The notes under the pieces: model-generated
What the model saw: only the letters and a program-made list of their open reading frames with translations
What the model was told of the DNA's origin: nothing
The model's database searches: none
Assembly (NCBI RefSeq): GCF_964036635.1
Contig: NZ_OZ038524.1
Location: 1,412,001 to 1,476,000, forward strand
DNA: 64,000 bases
Source: Tenacibaculum dicentrarchi
GTDB lineage: Bacteria > Bacteroidota > Bacteroidia > Flavobacteriales > Flavobacteriaceae
Reading direction: 5' to 3'
Shown here: positions 25,368 to 34,267 of the stretch, piece by piece
How the letters are laid out: each line of letters begins with the position of its first letter
Numbering within the stretch: position 1 is the stretch's first letter
Program-made: the position numbers and the translations under genes

Positions 25368-25721
25368 ATGACACACAAAACATACCATAACATTGCTGAT
25401 TTTTTAAAAGATACTTCCTTTAAAAATTGGGCTTTAAATTCAAACCTAAGCGATGTTTCTTTTTGGGAGTATTGGTTAAGTAATAATATCGATAAAAAAG
25501 AATTCGCCCAAGAAGCTAAAGCAATTATTATAGGGCTTCAATTTAAAGAAAACCCTATTGATTCCAAACAAATAAACCTTGCTTGGAATACTTTTGAAGC
25601 TAAAATTTTAGAAAAACAACAGAAAACTAATAAAAATACTACTGTTAATAAACTATTGTGGGTTGGTATTTTTAGTGCTACGTTTTTGATAAGTTTAATA
25701 ATATTTTTACTCTTTTATTAA
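25368..25721 (+). CDS. Minimal FecR-like anti-sigma factor
   Basis: A 117-residue protein with a cytosolic N-terminus resembling the FecR/anti-sigma N-terminal domain (FLKDTSFKNWALNSN, SFWEYWLSNNIDKKEFAQEAKAI) and one TM helix at about 96-115, ending five residues later. Usual FecR-type partners continue for ~200 more residues in the periplasm to contact an outer-membrane receptor; that domain is absent and no downstream frame restores it. It probably holds the preceding sigma factor at the membrane. The signal that releases it is unknown. Confidence 0.72.
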   Translation: MTHKTYHNIADFLKDTSFKNWALNSNLSDVSFWEYWLSNNIDKKEFAQEAKAIIIGLQFKENPIDSKQINLAWNTFEAKILEKQQKTNKNTTVNKLLWVGIFSATFLISLIIFLLFY

Positions 25722-25864
25722 ATTACCACAAGCCTTTGCCTCTAAAAAAATAGAAATTAAAACAAGATTCGCTATAAATGCTATTTTAATTAAAAAAAAG
25801 CAACAAATTGAACAAAATCAAACAAACTGCTCTTAAAAAACCACAGTCCTTACAACTAAATTAT

Positions 25865-25872
25865 TATATTTG
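25865..25872 (+). promoter_or_regulatory. Likely -7 box for ffh
   Basis: TATATTTG matches TAnnTTTG and lies 24 bases before the ffh ATG. No clear -33 TTG. Confidence 0.45.
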
Positions 25873-25896
25873 TAGCTCTAAAAATGATGCCGATAC

Positions 25897-27225
25897 ATGT
25901 TTAATAATTTAAGTGAAAAGTTAGATAAAGCGTTACACACGCTTAAAGGACACGGAAAGATTACCGAAGTTAACGTTGCTGAAACTCTAAAAGAAGTTCG
26001 TAGAGCTTTATTAGATGCCGATGTTAACTTTAAAATCGCCAAAGAATTTACTAAAAGAGTACAGCAAAAAGCCATAGGACAAGACGTATTAACTACGTTA
26101 AACCCAGGACAATTAATGGTTAAATTAGTTAAAGATGAATTGACCGATTTAATGGGTGGCGACACTGTTGGTATTAATTTAGGAGGTTCAATGAGCGTTA
26201 TCCTAATGTCTGGTTTACAAGGGTCTGGTAAAACTACTTTTTCAGGTAAATTAGCAAACTTCTTGAAAAATAAAAAATCGAAAGAAGTATTATTAGTTGG
26301 TTGTGATGTGTATCGTCCTGCGGCTATTAATCAGTTACAAGTTGTTGGTGAGCAAATTGGTGTAGAAGTTTATGCCGAGGTTGACAATAAAAACCCAGTT
26401 GAAATTTCTCAAAATGCTATTAAGCATGCAAAAGCAACAGGGAAAAATGTAGTAATTATTGATACCGCTGGTCGTTTAGCTGTTGATACAGAAATGATGG
26501 ATGAAATTTCAAACATTCATAAAGCTATTAATCCGCAGGAAACTTTATTTGTTGTCGATTCTATGACAGGGCAAGATGCTGTAAATACCGCAAAAGCCTT
26601 TAACGATATTTTAAATTTTGATGGTGTTGTACTAACAAAATTAGATGGTGATACTCGTGGTGGAGCTGCTTTATCAATAAAATCGGTAGTAAATAAACCG
26701 ATTAAGTTTATCGGTACTGGTGAAAAGATGGATGCTATTGATATTTTTCACCCCGATCGTATGGCAGATCGTATTTTAGGAATGGGAGATGTTATCTCAT
26801 TAGTAGAACGTGCCCAAGAACAATACGATGAAGACGAAGCTAGAAAACTTCAGAAAAAAATTGCAAAAGATCAATTTGGTTTTGATGACTTTTTAAGTCA
26901 AATTCAACAAATCAAAAAGATGGGTAGCATGAAAGATTTAGTTGGAATGATTCCTGGGGCGGGTAAAGCCTTAAAAGATGTTGAAATTGATGAAGGCGCT
27001 TTTACAGGGATTGAAGCAATTATTCAATCAATGACTCCGCTAGAAAGAAGTACTCCTTCAACTATTAATGCGAGTCGTAAAAAACGAATTGCAAAAGGTT
27101 CTGGAACATCAATTCAAGAAATAAACCAATTGATGAAGCAGTTTAACCAAATGAGTAAAATGATGAAAATGATGCAAGGTGGCGGCGGAAAAAAGATGAT
27201 GCAAATGATGCAAAACATGAAATAA
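25897..27225 (+). CDS. ffh: Signal recognition particle protein Ffh
   Basis: A 442-residue SRP54 GTPase that, with 4.5S RNA, delivers nascent membrane proteins to FtsY. N domain at residues 1-90 (FNNLSEKLDKALHTLKGHGKITE, near-invariant); G domain with P-loop GLQGSGKT (106-113), CDVYRPAAINQL, VIIDTAGRLAVD and TKLDGDTRGGAALS; M domain from ~300 with the RNA-binding GSGTSIQEINQLMKQF and a methionine-rich C-terminus (MMKMMQGGGGKKMMQMMQ). Length is normal. A strong terminator follows at 27243-27270. Confidence 0.98.
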   Translation: MFNNLSEKLDKALHTLKGHGKITEVNVAETLKEVRRALLDADVNFKIAKEFTKRVQQKAIGQDVLTTLNPGQLMVKLVKDELTDLMGGDTVGINLGGSMSVILMSGLQGSGKTTFSGKLANFLKNKKSKEVLLVGCDVYRPAAINQLQVVGEQIGVEVYAEVDNKNPVEISQNAIKHAKATGKNVVIIDTAGRLAVDTEMMDEISNIHKAINPQETLFVVDSMTGQDAVNTAKAFNDILNFDGVVLTKLDGDTRGGAALSIKSVVNKPIKFIGTGEKMDAIDIFHPDRMADRILGMGDVISLVERAQEQYDEDEARKLQKKIAKDQFGFDDFLSQIQQIKKMGSMKDLVGMIPGAGKALKDVEIDEGAFTGIEAIIQSMTPLERSTPSTINASRKKRIAKGSGTSIQEINQLMKQFNQMSKMMKMMQGGGGKKMMQMMQNMK

Positions 27226-27242
27226 TTAAAATAAAATATATT

Positions 27243-27270
27243 AAAAAGAGAAGCCGTGGCTTCTCTTTTT
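27243..27270 (+). terminator. Intrinsic terminator after ffh
   Basis: AAAAAGAGAAGCC (27243-27255) is complementary to GGCTTCTCTTTTT (27258-27270); the stem runs into five Ts. Confidence 0.88.
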
Positions 27271-27306
27271 ATTTAGATATAATTATTAACAACAACACCC
27301 TACAAA

Positions 27307-28182
27307 ATGATTTTACTAGACGGTAAGAAAACATCAGCAGATATTAAAGAAGAAATTGCTATTGATGTATTAGATTTAAAAAATCAGGATAAAAAAACAC
27401 CTCATTTAGCTGCTATTATAGTTGGTAACGATGGTGCAAGTTTAACATATGTTAATGCAAAGGTAAAAGCCTGTGATCGTGTCGGTTTTGAATCTTCTTT
27501 AATTCGGTTATCGCAAGATATCACAGAGGAAGAATTATTAAATGAAATTGCTATTTTAAACATTGATAATGATATTGATGGTTTTATAGTGCAATTACCT
27601 CTACCCGATCATATTAATGAACAAAAAATATTAATGGCAATAAATCCCGACAAAGATGTTGATGGTTTTCACCCAACAAATGTTGGTAAAATGGCATTAA
27701 ATTTACCTACTTTTATTTCAGCAACTCCTTTCGGAATTTTAGAATTATTAGACCGATATAAGGTAGAAACTTCGGGTAAACATGTAGTGGTTATTGGACG
27801 TAGCCATATTGTTGGTAGCCCAATGAGTATTTTATTATCTCAAAAAAGAACTGTTGGAAATGCGACTGTTACTTTAACACATAGTAGAACTAAAAATTTA
27901 AAAGAAATTACCTTACAGGCTGATATTATTATTGCAGCTTTAGGAATACCCGAATTTTTAAAGGCAGATATGGTAAAAGAAGATGTAACGGTAATTGATG
28001 TAGGTATTACCCGTGTTGCCGATTCGTCTAAAAAGAATGGTTTCCGTTTGGTTGGTGATGTTGCTTTTGATGAAGTTTCAAAAAAATCAGCATTTATAAC
28101 GCCTGTTCCTGGCGGAGTTGGCCCTATGACTATTGCAATGTTATTAAAAAACACCTTGTTAGCTTGTCATAGAAATTCATAA
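27307..28182 (+). CDS. folD: Methylenetetrahydrofolate dehydrogenase / cyclohydrolase FolD
   Basis: A 291-residue bifunctional one-carbon enzyme that interconverts 5,10-methylene-, methenyl- and 10-formyl-tetrahydrofolate in the cytosol. Signatures: [14 protein letters not shown] with the catalytic lysine in the YxxxK motif (Y51-K55), [28 protein letters not shown], the NADP-binding [14 protein letters not shown] and the C-terminal [18 protein letters not shown]. Its formyl donor is used by Fmt (44813-45757) and purine synthesis. Single gene between two hairpin terminators. Confidence 0.97.
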   Translation: MILLDGKKTSADIKEEIAIDVLDLKNQDKKTPHLAAIIVGNDGASLTYVNAKVKACDRVGFESSLIRLSQDITEEELLNEIAILNIDNDIDGFIVQLPLPDHINEQKILMAINPDKDVDGFHPTNVGKMALNLPTFISATPFGILELLDRYKVETSGKHVVVIGRSHIVGSPMSILLSQKRTVGNATVTLTHSRTKNLKEITLQADIIIAALGIPEFLKADMVKEDVTVIDVGITRVADSSKKNGFRLVGDVAFDEVSKKSAFITPVPGGVGPMTIAMLLKNTLLACHRNS

Positions 28183-28205
28183 AATAAAAAACAAATTATA
28201 TAAAT

Positions 28206-28237
28206 AAAAAGGAGGTCAAATTGACCTCCTTTTTTTA
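28206..28237. terminator. Bidirectional terminator between folD and the cytolysin-like gene
   Basis: AAAAAGGAGGTCAA (28206-28219) pairs with TTGACCTCCTTTTT (28221-28234), flanked by an A-run and a seven-T run. Confidence 0.88.
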
Positions 28238-28252
28238 AAACTATTATTATTG

Positions 28253-29980
28253 TTAATTCAAAAAATAGATACTATATTTCAAAGATATTTTATCATATTC
28301 TCCACCGTAGTACCCATCAATAGCATTTAAAAATTCAAATGAATTACCATTGTTATTTTTTGGTACAGAAATTAATTTATTACGGCTATCATAACCTATC
28401 CATTCTTTTTTTTCTGCATTATACTCATATATAATAGCAGCAGTACCTCCATCTTCTTGAACTACATAATGATCATCAGCTTCACCAGCAACAGATACTA
28501 GTCTAAATCGCTCACCATTTACTTGATCTACATCAAAATCAATAAATTTACTGCGATTCCAAATATTTTTTGTGGTATCAAATTTGTAAAAATCCCTTAC
28601 TACGTGCTCATTACTAAACCCCCAATTAATAGAAGATCCTATACTATACCAACTATTTGTAGCTTTATTAAATTTTTGTACACTTAATTTTCCAAATAAT
28701 TCTAAACCAGAAGTACCATGATCGTACCCCCAATAATTAGTAGAAACAGTTAATGGGTTAAATCGTACTTTTTTTCTACTTACAAGTTCACAATCTCTTT
28801 GCACATACTTAACATTGCTTACAACCTTAAAAGGAGAGTTATTAGATACGTAATTTACTTTATACGAAATAGGATATCCTGGATTTGTTCTAGATACATT
28901 TGCTCCTTCTTTTAAGAAAGTATTTATAGCTTTCAAATCACCCGATACCGCACTTAAACCTGCAGTTATTCCTGGTTGTGCATCTCCACCAATTTGCTTT
29001 ACTTTTACTGTAGTATTCTGTAATGTTTGATTATATTTTGTAGAAACATCAGCTTTAACAGAACCTATAGCGCCTTTATATGCAAAATTTAATGCAGCCG
29101 AGACATCTTTAGCACTCTCTGAAGATTCATAAATCAAAGAAAATAATCTACCATATGTTATAGATTCGATATAAGAAGCTGGATTCATATTAACATTTGA
29201 AACATTTTCCTTATAATCAGTTACATAATTAGTAAGATTTTCAGGAGTTACACTATTATTAAACCATCCTCTATCACCTATTAATTCAGCCTTAGGCGTT
29301 ACTGTTGCAGTAAAAAAACGTTGTTTTAATGAAACTACATAACGTGTTTTTTTATCACTAAAATTAATTCCTAATTGACCAGCAACATCAACTCCTGAAC
29401 CTGAGTAACCAGCTTTTAAAGCAAATTGTAAATCACTTGAGTTATGAACTCTTTCTATAGATACTTCAAATGCTGCTGGAAAACGAGCTCCTGAATCATA
29501 GTAGTTTCCTAAAATTCTATTCAACTCATTTCTCACAGAACCGGGTGTTGGGTTCGGAATAATTGTAGATGTAGATGCAGATGTACCTGAAATAACATCT
29601 AAACCTATCTCAATTGAATTTCTATCTCTACCATAAAATGGAACAGATGTTGGTGATCCATCTTGAATAGACCTTGCTCCGACTAAGTTACCTGGCCATA
29701 ACAAGCTTCCATTTGGATTAATTAGAAAAAAATCTGAATCTGTTTTATCAAAACTTACTTCTTTCTCTTCACAATTTGTTTCAACCTCAGATCTTAAACC
29801 TCTATTGTATTTGGTAATATCTTTAATCACTAAATTACTAATTCCATCTGGAATATCTTCATTTAAAAATTGACTTTTAGATGCTTTTAAATTTTTACCA
29901 TCAAAAGTCTCTTCTTCATTACAAGATACTAGCATAGTTAAACATAATGCAAGTACTGTAAACCCTCTATATTTCTTCAT
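28253..29980 (-). CDS. Thiol-activated cytolysin-like pore-forming lipoprotein
   Basis: A 575-residue protein with a lipoprotein signal (LTMLVSC, C20). From ~80 to ~400 it follows cholesterol-dependent cytolysin domains 1-3 block by block: LLWPGNLVGARSI...SPTSV, IEIGLDVISG, LQFALKAGYSG...LGINFSDKKTRYVVSLKQRFFTATV, SYIESITYGRLFSLIYESS, DVSAALNFAYKG, then YPISYKVNYVSNNSPFKVV. The C-terminal ~170 residues do not show the cholesterol-binding undecapeptide (ECTGLAWEWWR in classic members) and look like a different beta domain (TNYWGYDHGTSGLELFGKL). These toxins oligomerise and pierce membranes. Target membrane and receptor here are unknown; the lipid anchor is unusual. Single gene with a 594-base upstream gap. 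Confidence 0.82.
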   Translation of the reverse strand: MKKYRGFTVLALCLTMLVSCNEEETFDGKNLKASKSQFLNEDIPDGISNLVIKDITKYNRGLRSEVETNCEEKEVSFDKTDSDFFLINPNGSLLWPGNLVGARSIQDGSPTSVPFYGRDRNSIEIGLDVISGTSASTSTIIPNPTPGSVRNELNRILGNYYDSGARFPAAFEVSIERVHNSSDLQFALKAGYSGSGVDVAGQLGINFSDKKTRYVVSLKQRFFTATVTPKAELIGDRGWFNNSVTPENLTNYVTDYKENVSNVNMNPASYIESITYGRLFSLIYESSESAKDVSAALNFAYKGAIGSVKADVSTKYNQTLQNTTVKVKQIGGDAQPGITAGLSAVSGDLKAINTFLKEGANVSRTNPGYPISYKVNYVSNNSPFKVVSNVKYVQRDCELVSRKKVRFNPLTVSTNYWGYDHGTSGLELFGKLSVQKFNKATNSWYSIGSSINWGFSNEHVVRDFYKFDTTKNIWNRSKFIDFDVDQVNGERFRLVSVAGEADDHYVVQEDGGTAAIIYEYNAEKKEWIGYDSRNKLISVPKNNNGNSFEFLNAIDGYYGGEYDKISLKYSIYFLN

Positions 29981-30574
29981 TTTTAAAATATATTTATGTG
30001 TTAATTATAATTTATTTAAAATAAGGAAACAAATCAGATTAACCGATTGTTTTTTGAACAGTATCACACCAAAGAAGTCACTCCTTATTTTCATATCTCT
30101 TATTATGAAATATAAATATAGGATTTTAAACAGCTATAATGACATATTACAAAAGTAATTTGTCACGCAGTTCGATTGCACTCGGGGGATATGCCATCTC
30201 TTATTTCTAGTAAAAAGACCATTAATTACAAATGACTAGTATATCATATTAAGGTTAAATTACATACTGGCAATTTACACTTTCATCATTAATAAACTAT
30301 TAATAATCATTATAAATTATAACAAAAATGAAAACACTCATATTCAAGTAGATACATATAGTGAAATTATAAAAATCCCTTAATATCAAAATTATAAGAG
30401 TTTAATTTTACAATTTTTATAGAATAAAACGGCTGGTAAATTTTATTTAATAACAATTTTGTAACTATTTTTTAATCATAAATACTTAATAATTATAATT
30501 ATTTTTCGTTTAGATAACTCACTCTTTATTTTTATTAACAGATGATGAGTAACCTACACAAAACAAGTCTCTAT
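29981..30574. other. 594-base intergenic region without a supported gene
   Basis: AT-rich DNA between the cytolysin-like gene (reads away to the left) and the end of msrAB. It should hold the cytolysin promoter; no TAnnTTTG box at good spacing was found. A short GC-richer patch near 30163-30190 weakly recalls family B repeats. No open frame or tRNA is convincing. Confidence 0.5.
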
Positions 30575-31633
30575 TTATTTATCTAACAGATAAAGAAATT
30601 TTTTATACTTCCCTCTTTTCATTTCTTCTTTAGAAATAAAACGTAAAGAGGCACTATTAATACAATATCTTAAACCTCCTTTATCAGCAGGGCCATCATT
30701 AAATACATGTCCTAAGTGAGAATTTCCTGTTTTACTACGTATTTCAGTACGAAGCATACCTAATGTTTTATCTGTTTTCTCATAAACTGATGATTTACTT
30801 AAAGGTTTTGAAAAACTTGGCCATCCACAACCAGACTCAAATTTATCCGTAGATATAAATAATGGTTCACCTGTTGTAATATCTACATAAATCCCCTCTC
30901 TAAATTCATTCCAATATTCATTTTTAAAGGGCACTTCTGTAGCATTTTTTTGTGTTACTTCGTATTGTAAATTACTTAATTTATTTTTAAGCGCTGTATC
31001 ACTTTGTTTTTTATAAATCTGATTGTTTGAATCTGATATTCGATTAGCCTCTTTCGCCATTTGAAAAAAGAATTTAGGAATATGACAATATCCTGAAGGA
31101 TTTTTATCTAAATACTTTTGATGATACTGTTCTGCTCGATAATAATTTTGTAATATATTAGATTCTACCACAATAGGGTTATCATATAATTTAGTAAGTT
31201 CGTTTAAAGTTAACTTTACAATAGCTTCATCTATTTTTTCAGTATAATATATACCTGTTCGATACTGTGTACCTATATCATTTCCTTGTTGATTAAGTTT
31301 TGTTGGATCAATAATTTTAAAAAATAATTTTAAAAGTTTTTTTAATGTAATTTGAGCTGGATTATATTCTACTTTCACTGTTTCCACAAAACCTGTTTCC
31401 GTAGTAGATATAATTTTATAAGTCGGATTTATAATTTTTCCATTAGCATACCCAACCTCGGTATTTATAACACCTCCGATTTGTTGTAAAAAATGCTCTA
31501 TTCCCCAAAAACAACCTCCTGCGAGATAAATTTCCTTATTTTTTATCATTATTTTTTCTGATACTTGAGCATTTAAACACTGTGTAATTACAGTAAATGC
31601 AAACAAAAACATTAAAAAATTTATTTTTTTCAT
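30575..31633 (-). CDS. msrAB: Exported bifunctional methionine sulfoxide reductase MsrA-MsrB
   Basis: A 352-residue fusion with a signal sequence (residues 1-23, ending LNAQ), so it acts in the periplasm. MsrA domain ~28-190 with catalytic GGCFWG, EVGYANG and [14 protein letters not shown]; MsrB domain ~215-345 with [21 protein letters not shown] and the catalytic cysteine in [13 protein letters not shown]. One of the two CxxC zinc pairs common in MsrB is not seen. It reduces S- and R-methionine sulfoxide in oxidised exported proteins. It lies 85 bases after an ECF sigma/anti-sigma pair on the same strand, an arrangement that suggests control by that sigma factor. Confidence 0.95.
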   Translation of the reverse strand: MKKINFLMFLFAFTVITQCLNAQVSEKIMIKNKEIYLAGGCFWGIEHFLQQIGGVINTEVGYANGKIINPTYKIISTTETGFVETVKVEYNPAQITLKKLLKLFFKIIDPTKLNQQGNDIGTQYRTGIYYTEKIDEAIVKLTLNELTKLYDNPIVVESNILQNYYRAEQYHQKYLDKNPSGYCHIPKFFFQMAKEANRISDSNNQIYKKQSDTALKNKLSNLQYEVTQKNATEVPFKNEYWNEFREGIYVDITTGEPLFISTDKFESGCGWPSFSKPLSKSSVYEKTDKTLGMLRTEIRSKTGNSHLGHVFNDGPADKGGLRYCINSASLRFISKEEMKRGKYKKFLYLLDK

Positions 31634-31718
31634 ATTTATTAATTTTTACAAAAAAGATACTTTGGTGACCTTTATATATATAGTCGAAAAATTTTATAAA
31701 TACTGACAAAAAATAAAA

Positions 31719-32003
31719 TTAAATATTTATTTTATTTTTAATTAAACCCTTAAACTCCTGTATATCAGATTTATTTATTTTTATTTTTTTATTCTCTTCT
31801 ATCATTTTTTTTGATAGAAGAGAATCTATTTTTTCAAATTTACGTTTATAAGAAGCACATGATATACATACGTATAAATGAAAACTAAGCCATTTTTCAT
31901 TGATAAATGAAAGATTTCCTGTATTTTGTTTTTCTATTAAAATTGGAATTTTTTCACATGGCTTAATAATAAAATGAATTAACTTATTAATCGTTGTTTT
32001 CAT
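31719..32003 (-). CDS. Zinc-finger (ZAS-type) anti-sigma factor, soluble
   Basis: A 94-residue protein without a TM helix. It has the zinc anti-sigma layout: an early H10...C16 and then H42-x3-C46-x2-C49 in FHLYVCISC, followed by helical SYKRKFEKIDSLLSKKM. ZAS proteins bind ECF sigma factors and release them when the zinc thiolates are oxidised. Its start overlaps the stop of the sigma gene by 4 bases (ATGA-type), the classic arrangement for a coupled sigma/anti-sigma pair. With msrAB directly downstream, a redox-sensing role is likely. Confidence 0.78.
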   Translation of the reverse strand: MKTTINKLIHFIIKPCEKIPILIEKQNTGNLSFINEKWLSFHLYVCISCASYKRKFEKIDSLLSKKMIEENKKIKINKSDIQEFKGLIKNKINI

Positions 32004-32554
32004 AATTTTTCAAACCAATTTAATTCTATACATTTCCTTAATTGCATACGACTTCGTTGAAGTATTTTCCACAAGTTATTTAGGGAAATATTCAATTCAC
32101 TGCAAACCTCATTGTTCTTTTTTTCTTTTAAATAATAAAGTTTTACAACAAGTAACCATTGAGCAGGTAAATCTTCAATACATTTATCTAATGTACTATG
32201 TAGTGAATTTTGATTTTCTTGTTCATTTAAATTTTGATCCCAATCATTAAGAATTGAATTATCTGTCCAAGAACCTGTTTTCGAATCAAAAAAATTTACT
32301 ATATTAATGCTTTTAGTATTACGATATTTTTTTCGATAAAAATCGGCAACTTTATTTTTAAGAATAGTTTGTAACCAAGTAAGTGGAGTACTTTCTTCTT
32401 TAAAATGATGATACGCTTGTACTGCAGAAACAAAAACTTCTTGTACTAAATCTTTCGCATCATCTCTATTTTCTAGTAAAAATATAGCTCTTTTAAGTAA
32501 TGGTTCTGAATAAAGATCTACCCATTGGTTAATTACTATTTCTTTATCTTTCAT
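32000..32554 (-). CDS. ECF-type RNA polymerase sigma factor controlling the Msr operon (inferred)
   Basis: A ~184-residue sigma factor from ATG 32554 (MKDKEIVINQWVDLY); an ATG five codons earlier at 32569 is possible. Region 2: LYSEPLLKRAIFLLENRDDAKDLVQEVFVSAVQAYHHF, with promoter-melting TPLTWLQTILKNKVADFYRK; region 4: LPAQWLLVVKLYYLKEKKNNEVCSELNISLNNLWKILQRSRMQLRKCI. It overlaps the anti-sigma gene by 4 bases. Known parallels exist of ECF sigma plus ZAS anti-sigma governing MsrA/B (for example in Neisseria). Preceded 39 bases upstream by pepE on the same strand. Confidence 0.9.
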   Translation of the reverse strand: MKDKEIVINQWVDLYSEPLLKRAIFLLENRDDAKDLVQEVFVSAVQAYHHFKEESTPLTWLQTILKNKVADFYRKKYRNTKSINIVNFFDSKTGSWTDNSILNDWDQNLNEQENQNSLHSTLDKCIEDLPAQWLLVVKLYYLKEKKNNEVCSELNISLNNLWKILQRSRMQLRKCIELNWFEKL

Positions 32555-32593
32555 ATTTAAAGTACACATCTAAAATGAATAAAAAGTGATTTA

Positions 32594-33307
32594 TTAAAAT
32601 AAATTCATTCTATGAATCTTTGTGTTTGTATTTAATTCTATTGGTTCTTTATCTTTTTGAAACAAGCGTGCTGATAAATTTCCTTTTAAAATAATTTCAT
32701 TTCCTATTACCGCTAACCAGCTTCCTTCTCTCAATCCTAAAACGGGTGTTTCATTAAAAACATGGTATTCTTTGATACGAGTTTCACGAGTTTCGCCCAT
32801 ATGAGTTGAGTTTTTCAGAGGATCTAAATAATGAGCATTAATATTAAAAGGAATCAAATTTAAGGTATTAAAACTCGGCGGATATACAATAGGCATATCG
32901 TTGGTATTCATCATTGTTACGCCACAAATATTACTTCCTGCGCTGGTTCCTAAATAAGCTGTTCCCTTTTCTACAACATTTTTTAAAGTATCAATTATAT
33001 CGTTTTTATATAATTGATTTACCAATTCAAAGGTATTTCCTCCTCCTGTAAAAATTCCTTTTGCTGCTTTTAAAGCTTCCTTCGGATTTTCAAATTCATG
33101 GATTCCTTTTACTTTTTTATCAAGCTTTGCAAAATATTTTTTGGCAATATCGGTATATTGGTCATAAGTAATTCCACCAGGGCGTGCGTAAGGAATAAAT
33201 AAAATAGTATCGGTATCTTTAAATAAATTAATAAGGGCTGGTGTTATATATTCTAGGTATCCACTTGCGTGAACAGTCGATGTGCTTGCTATTATCATGT
33301 TTTTCAT
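32594..33307 (-). CDS. pepE: Dipeptidase PepE (peptidase family S51)
   Basis: A 237-residue cytosolic serine peptidase that cleaves N-terminal Asp-X dipeptides. The family's catalytic serine is in GTSAGSN (about residue 120), with FTGGGNTFELVN before it and INAHYLDP after it containing the catalytic histidine. Length matches the family. It is the first gene of a minus-strand series with the ECF sigma, anti-sigma and msrAB genes; whether it belongs to the same transcript is unclear. Confidence 0.9.
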   Translation of the reverse strand: MKNMIIASTSTVHASGYLEYITPALINLFKDTDTILFIPYARPGGITYDQYTDIAKKYFAKLDKKVKGIHEFENPKEALKAAKGIFTGGGNTFELVNQLYKNDIIDTLKNVVEKGTAYLGTSAGSNICGVTMMNTNDMPIVYPPSFNTLNLIPFNINAHYLDPLKNSTHMGETRETRIKEYHVFNETPVLGLREGSWLAVIGNEIILKGNLSARLFQKDKEPIELNTNTKIHRMNLF

Positions 33308-33433
33308 AAGTCAAATTAACAAAAATTTACCATAGCATTACAACATTTTTAAGACAATTAGGTAGTTTATTTGTAATATGAAGTGTTTTTGATGATTTTT
33401 AAAGATAAAAATAACCAGTGTTCAAAAAGATAT

Positions 33434-34267
33434 ATGAAAAAAAAATACCTGTTAATTTTATTCCTTTTTAGTGTTATTAAAGTTGCTGTTTCTCAAGAAC
33501 AGCAAAAAACAGTTCGAAAATTTTTATACGGAAACCTTAAAGATGCTATTGGAAACCTATATAATGCGCACATCATCAATTTAACCACAAAACAAGGAAC
33601 TTTTACCAACCAAGCTGGTGAATTTAGAGTTTTAGCAAGCGTAAATGATTCTTTAAAAATATCGTTTGTTGGTTATAAATCAATCCGTATTAAAGTGAGC
33701 GCAAATCATTTTGGGATTCAAAAAAACAGCTTTATTTTAAGTAAAGAAACTTTTGAACTAGACGAAGTTACCTTAAAAAGACATCAATTAAAAGGGCGTT
33801 TATTTAGCGATTTAAAAGAAATCCCTACAAATTTTGAGGCGATAAAATCAAAAAAAGCAGTAGATTTTTCAATGATTGATTTTAACCAAATTGTTATTTC
33901 AAAAATTGATGCAACAGCGCGTATCAAAGCGCCTGACATGAGAAAGCAAGTTGATCCTACAGCAAGGTTTGAAGGTGTTTCTACTAAATCAGGAGCAGGA
34001 ATTGACCAATATGCCGCCGAAAAAAGAAGACTTCGAAAAGAAATTCAATTTAAAGAGCATTTCCCTAAAATATTGCTATCGGAATTTGGTGAAAAATTCT
34101 TTTTTATCGAGTTGAAAATCCCCAAAGAAAAATACCATCACTTTTTAAATTATTGCAATTATTTAGGTATTGAAGAATTATACAAAAAAGGCAGGATTTT
34201 AGAAATGCTTAAAATACTTCAACAACAAAGTGACAATTATTTAATAATTTTAAATTCAGCAGAATGA
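33434..34267 (+). CDS. Exported protein with carboxypeptidase-like regulatory domain (paralogue 1)
   Basis: A 277-residue product from ATG 33434 (MKKKYLLILF); the longer frame from 33383 hides the signal peptide. After the signal (cleavage near VAVSQEQQ) residues ~28-115 form a CarboxypepD_reg-like beta sandwich: GNLKDAIGNLYNAHIINLTTKQGTFTN (typical start of this fold), LKISFVGYKSIRI, ELDEVTLKR. The rest is Lys-rich, without a known domain. Such domains appear at the N-terminus of TonB receptors, but no receptor follows. Overlaps the next, paralogous gene by 4 bases (ATGA). Confidence 0.8.
   Translation: MKKKYLLILFLFSVIKVAVSQEQQKTVRKFLYGNLKDAIGNLYNAHIINLTTKQGTFTNQAGEFRVLASVNDSLKISFVGYKSIRIKVSANHFGIQKNSFILSKETFELDEVTLKRHQLKGRLFSDLKEIPTNFEAIKSKKAVDFSMIDFNQIVISKIDATARIKAPDMRKQVDPTARFEGVSTKSGAGIDQYAAEKRRLRKEIQFKEHFPKILLSEFGEKFFFIELKIPKEKYHHFLNYCNYLGIEELYKKGRILEMLKILQQQSDNYLIILNSAE

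Noticed and set aside
30160..30195. Possible third family B repeat (TTGTCACGCAGTTCGATTG)
   Set aside because: Only partial resemblance to the arm, with no complementary second arm; probably chance or a decayed remnant.
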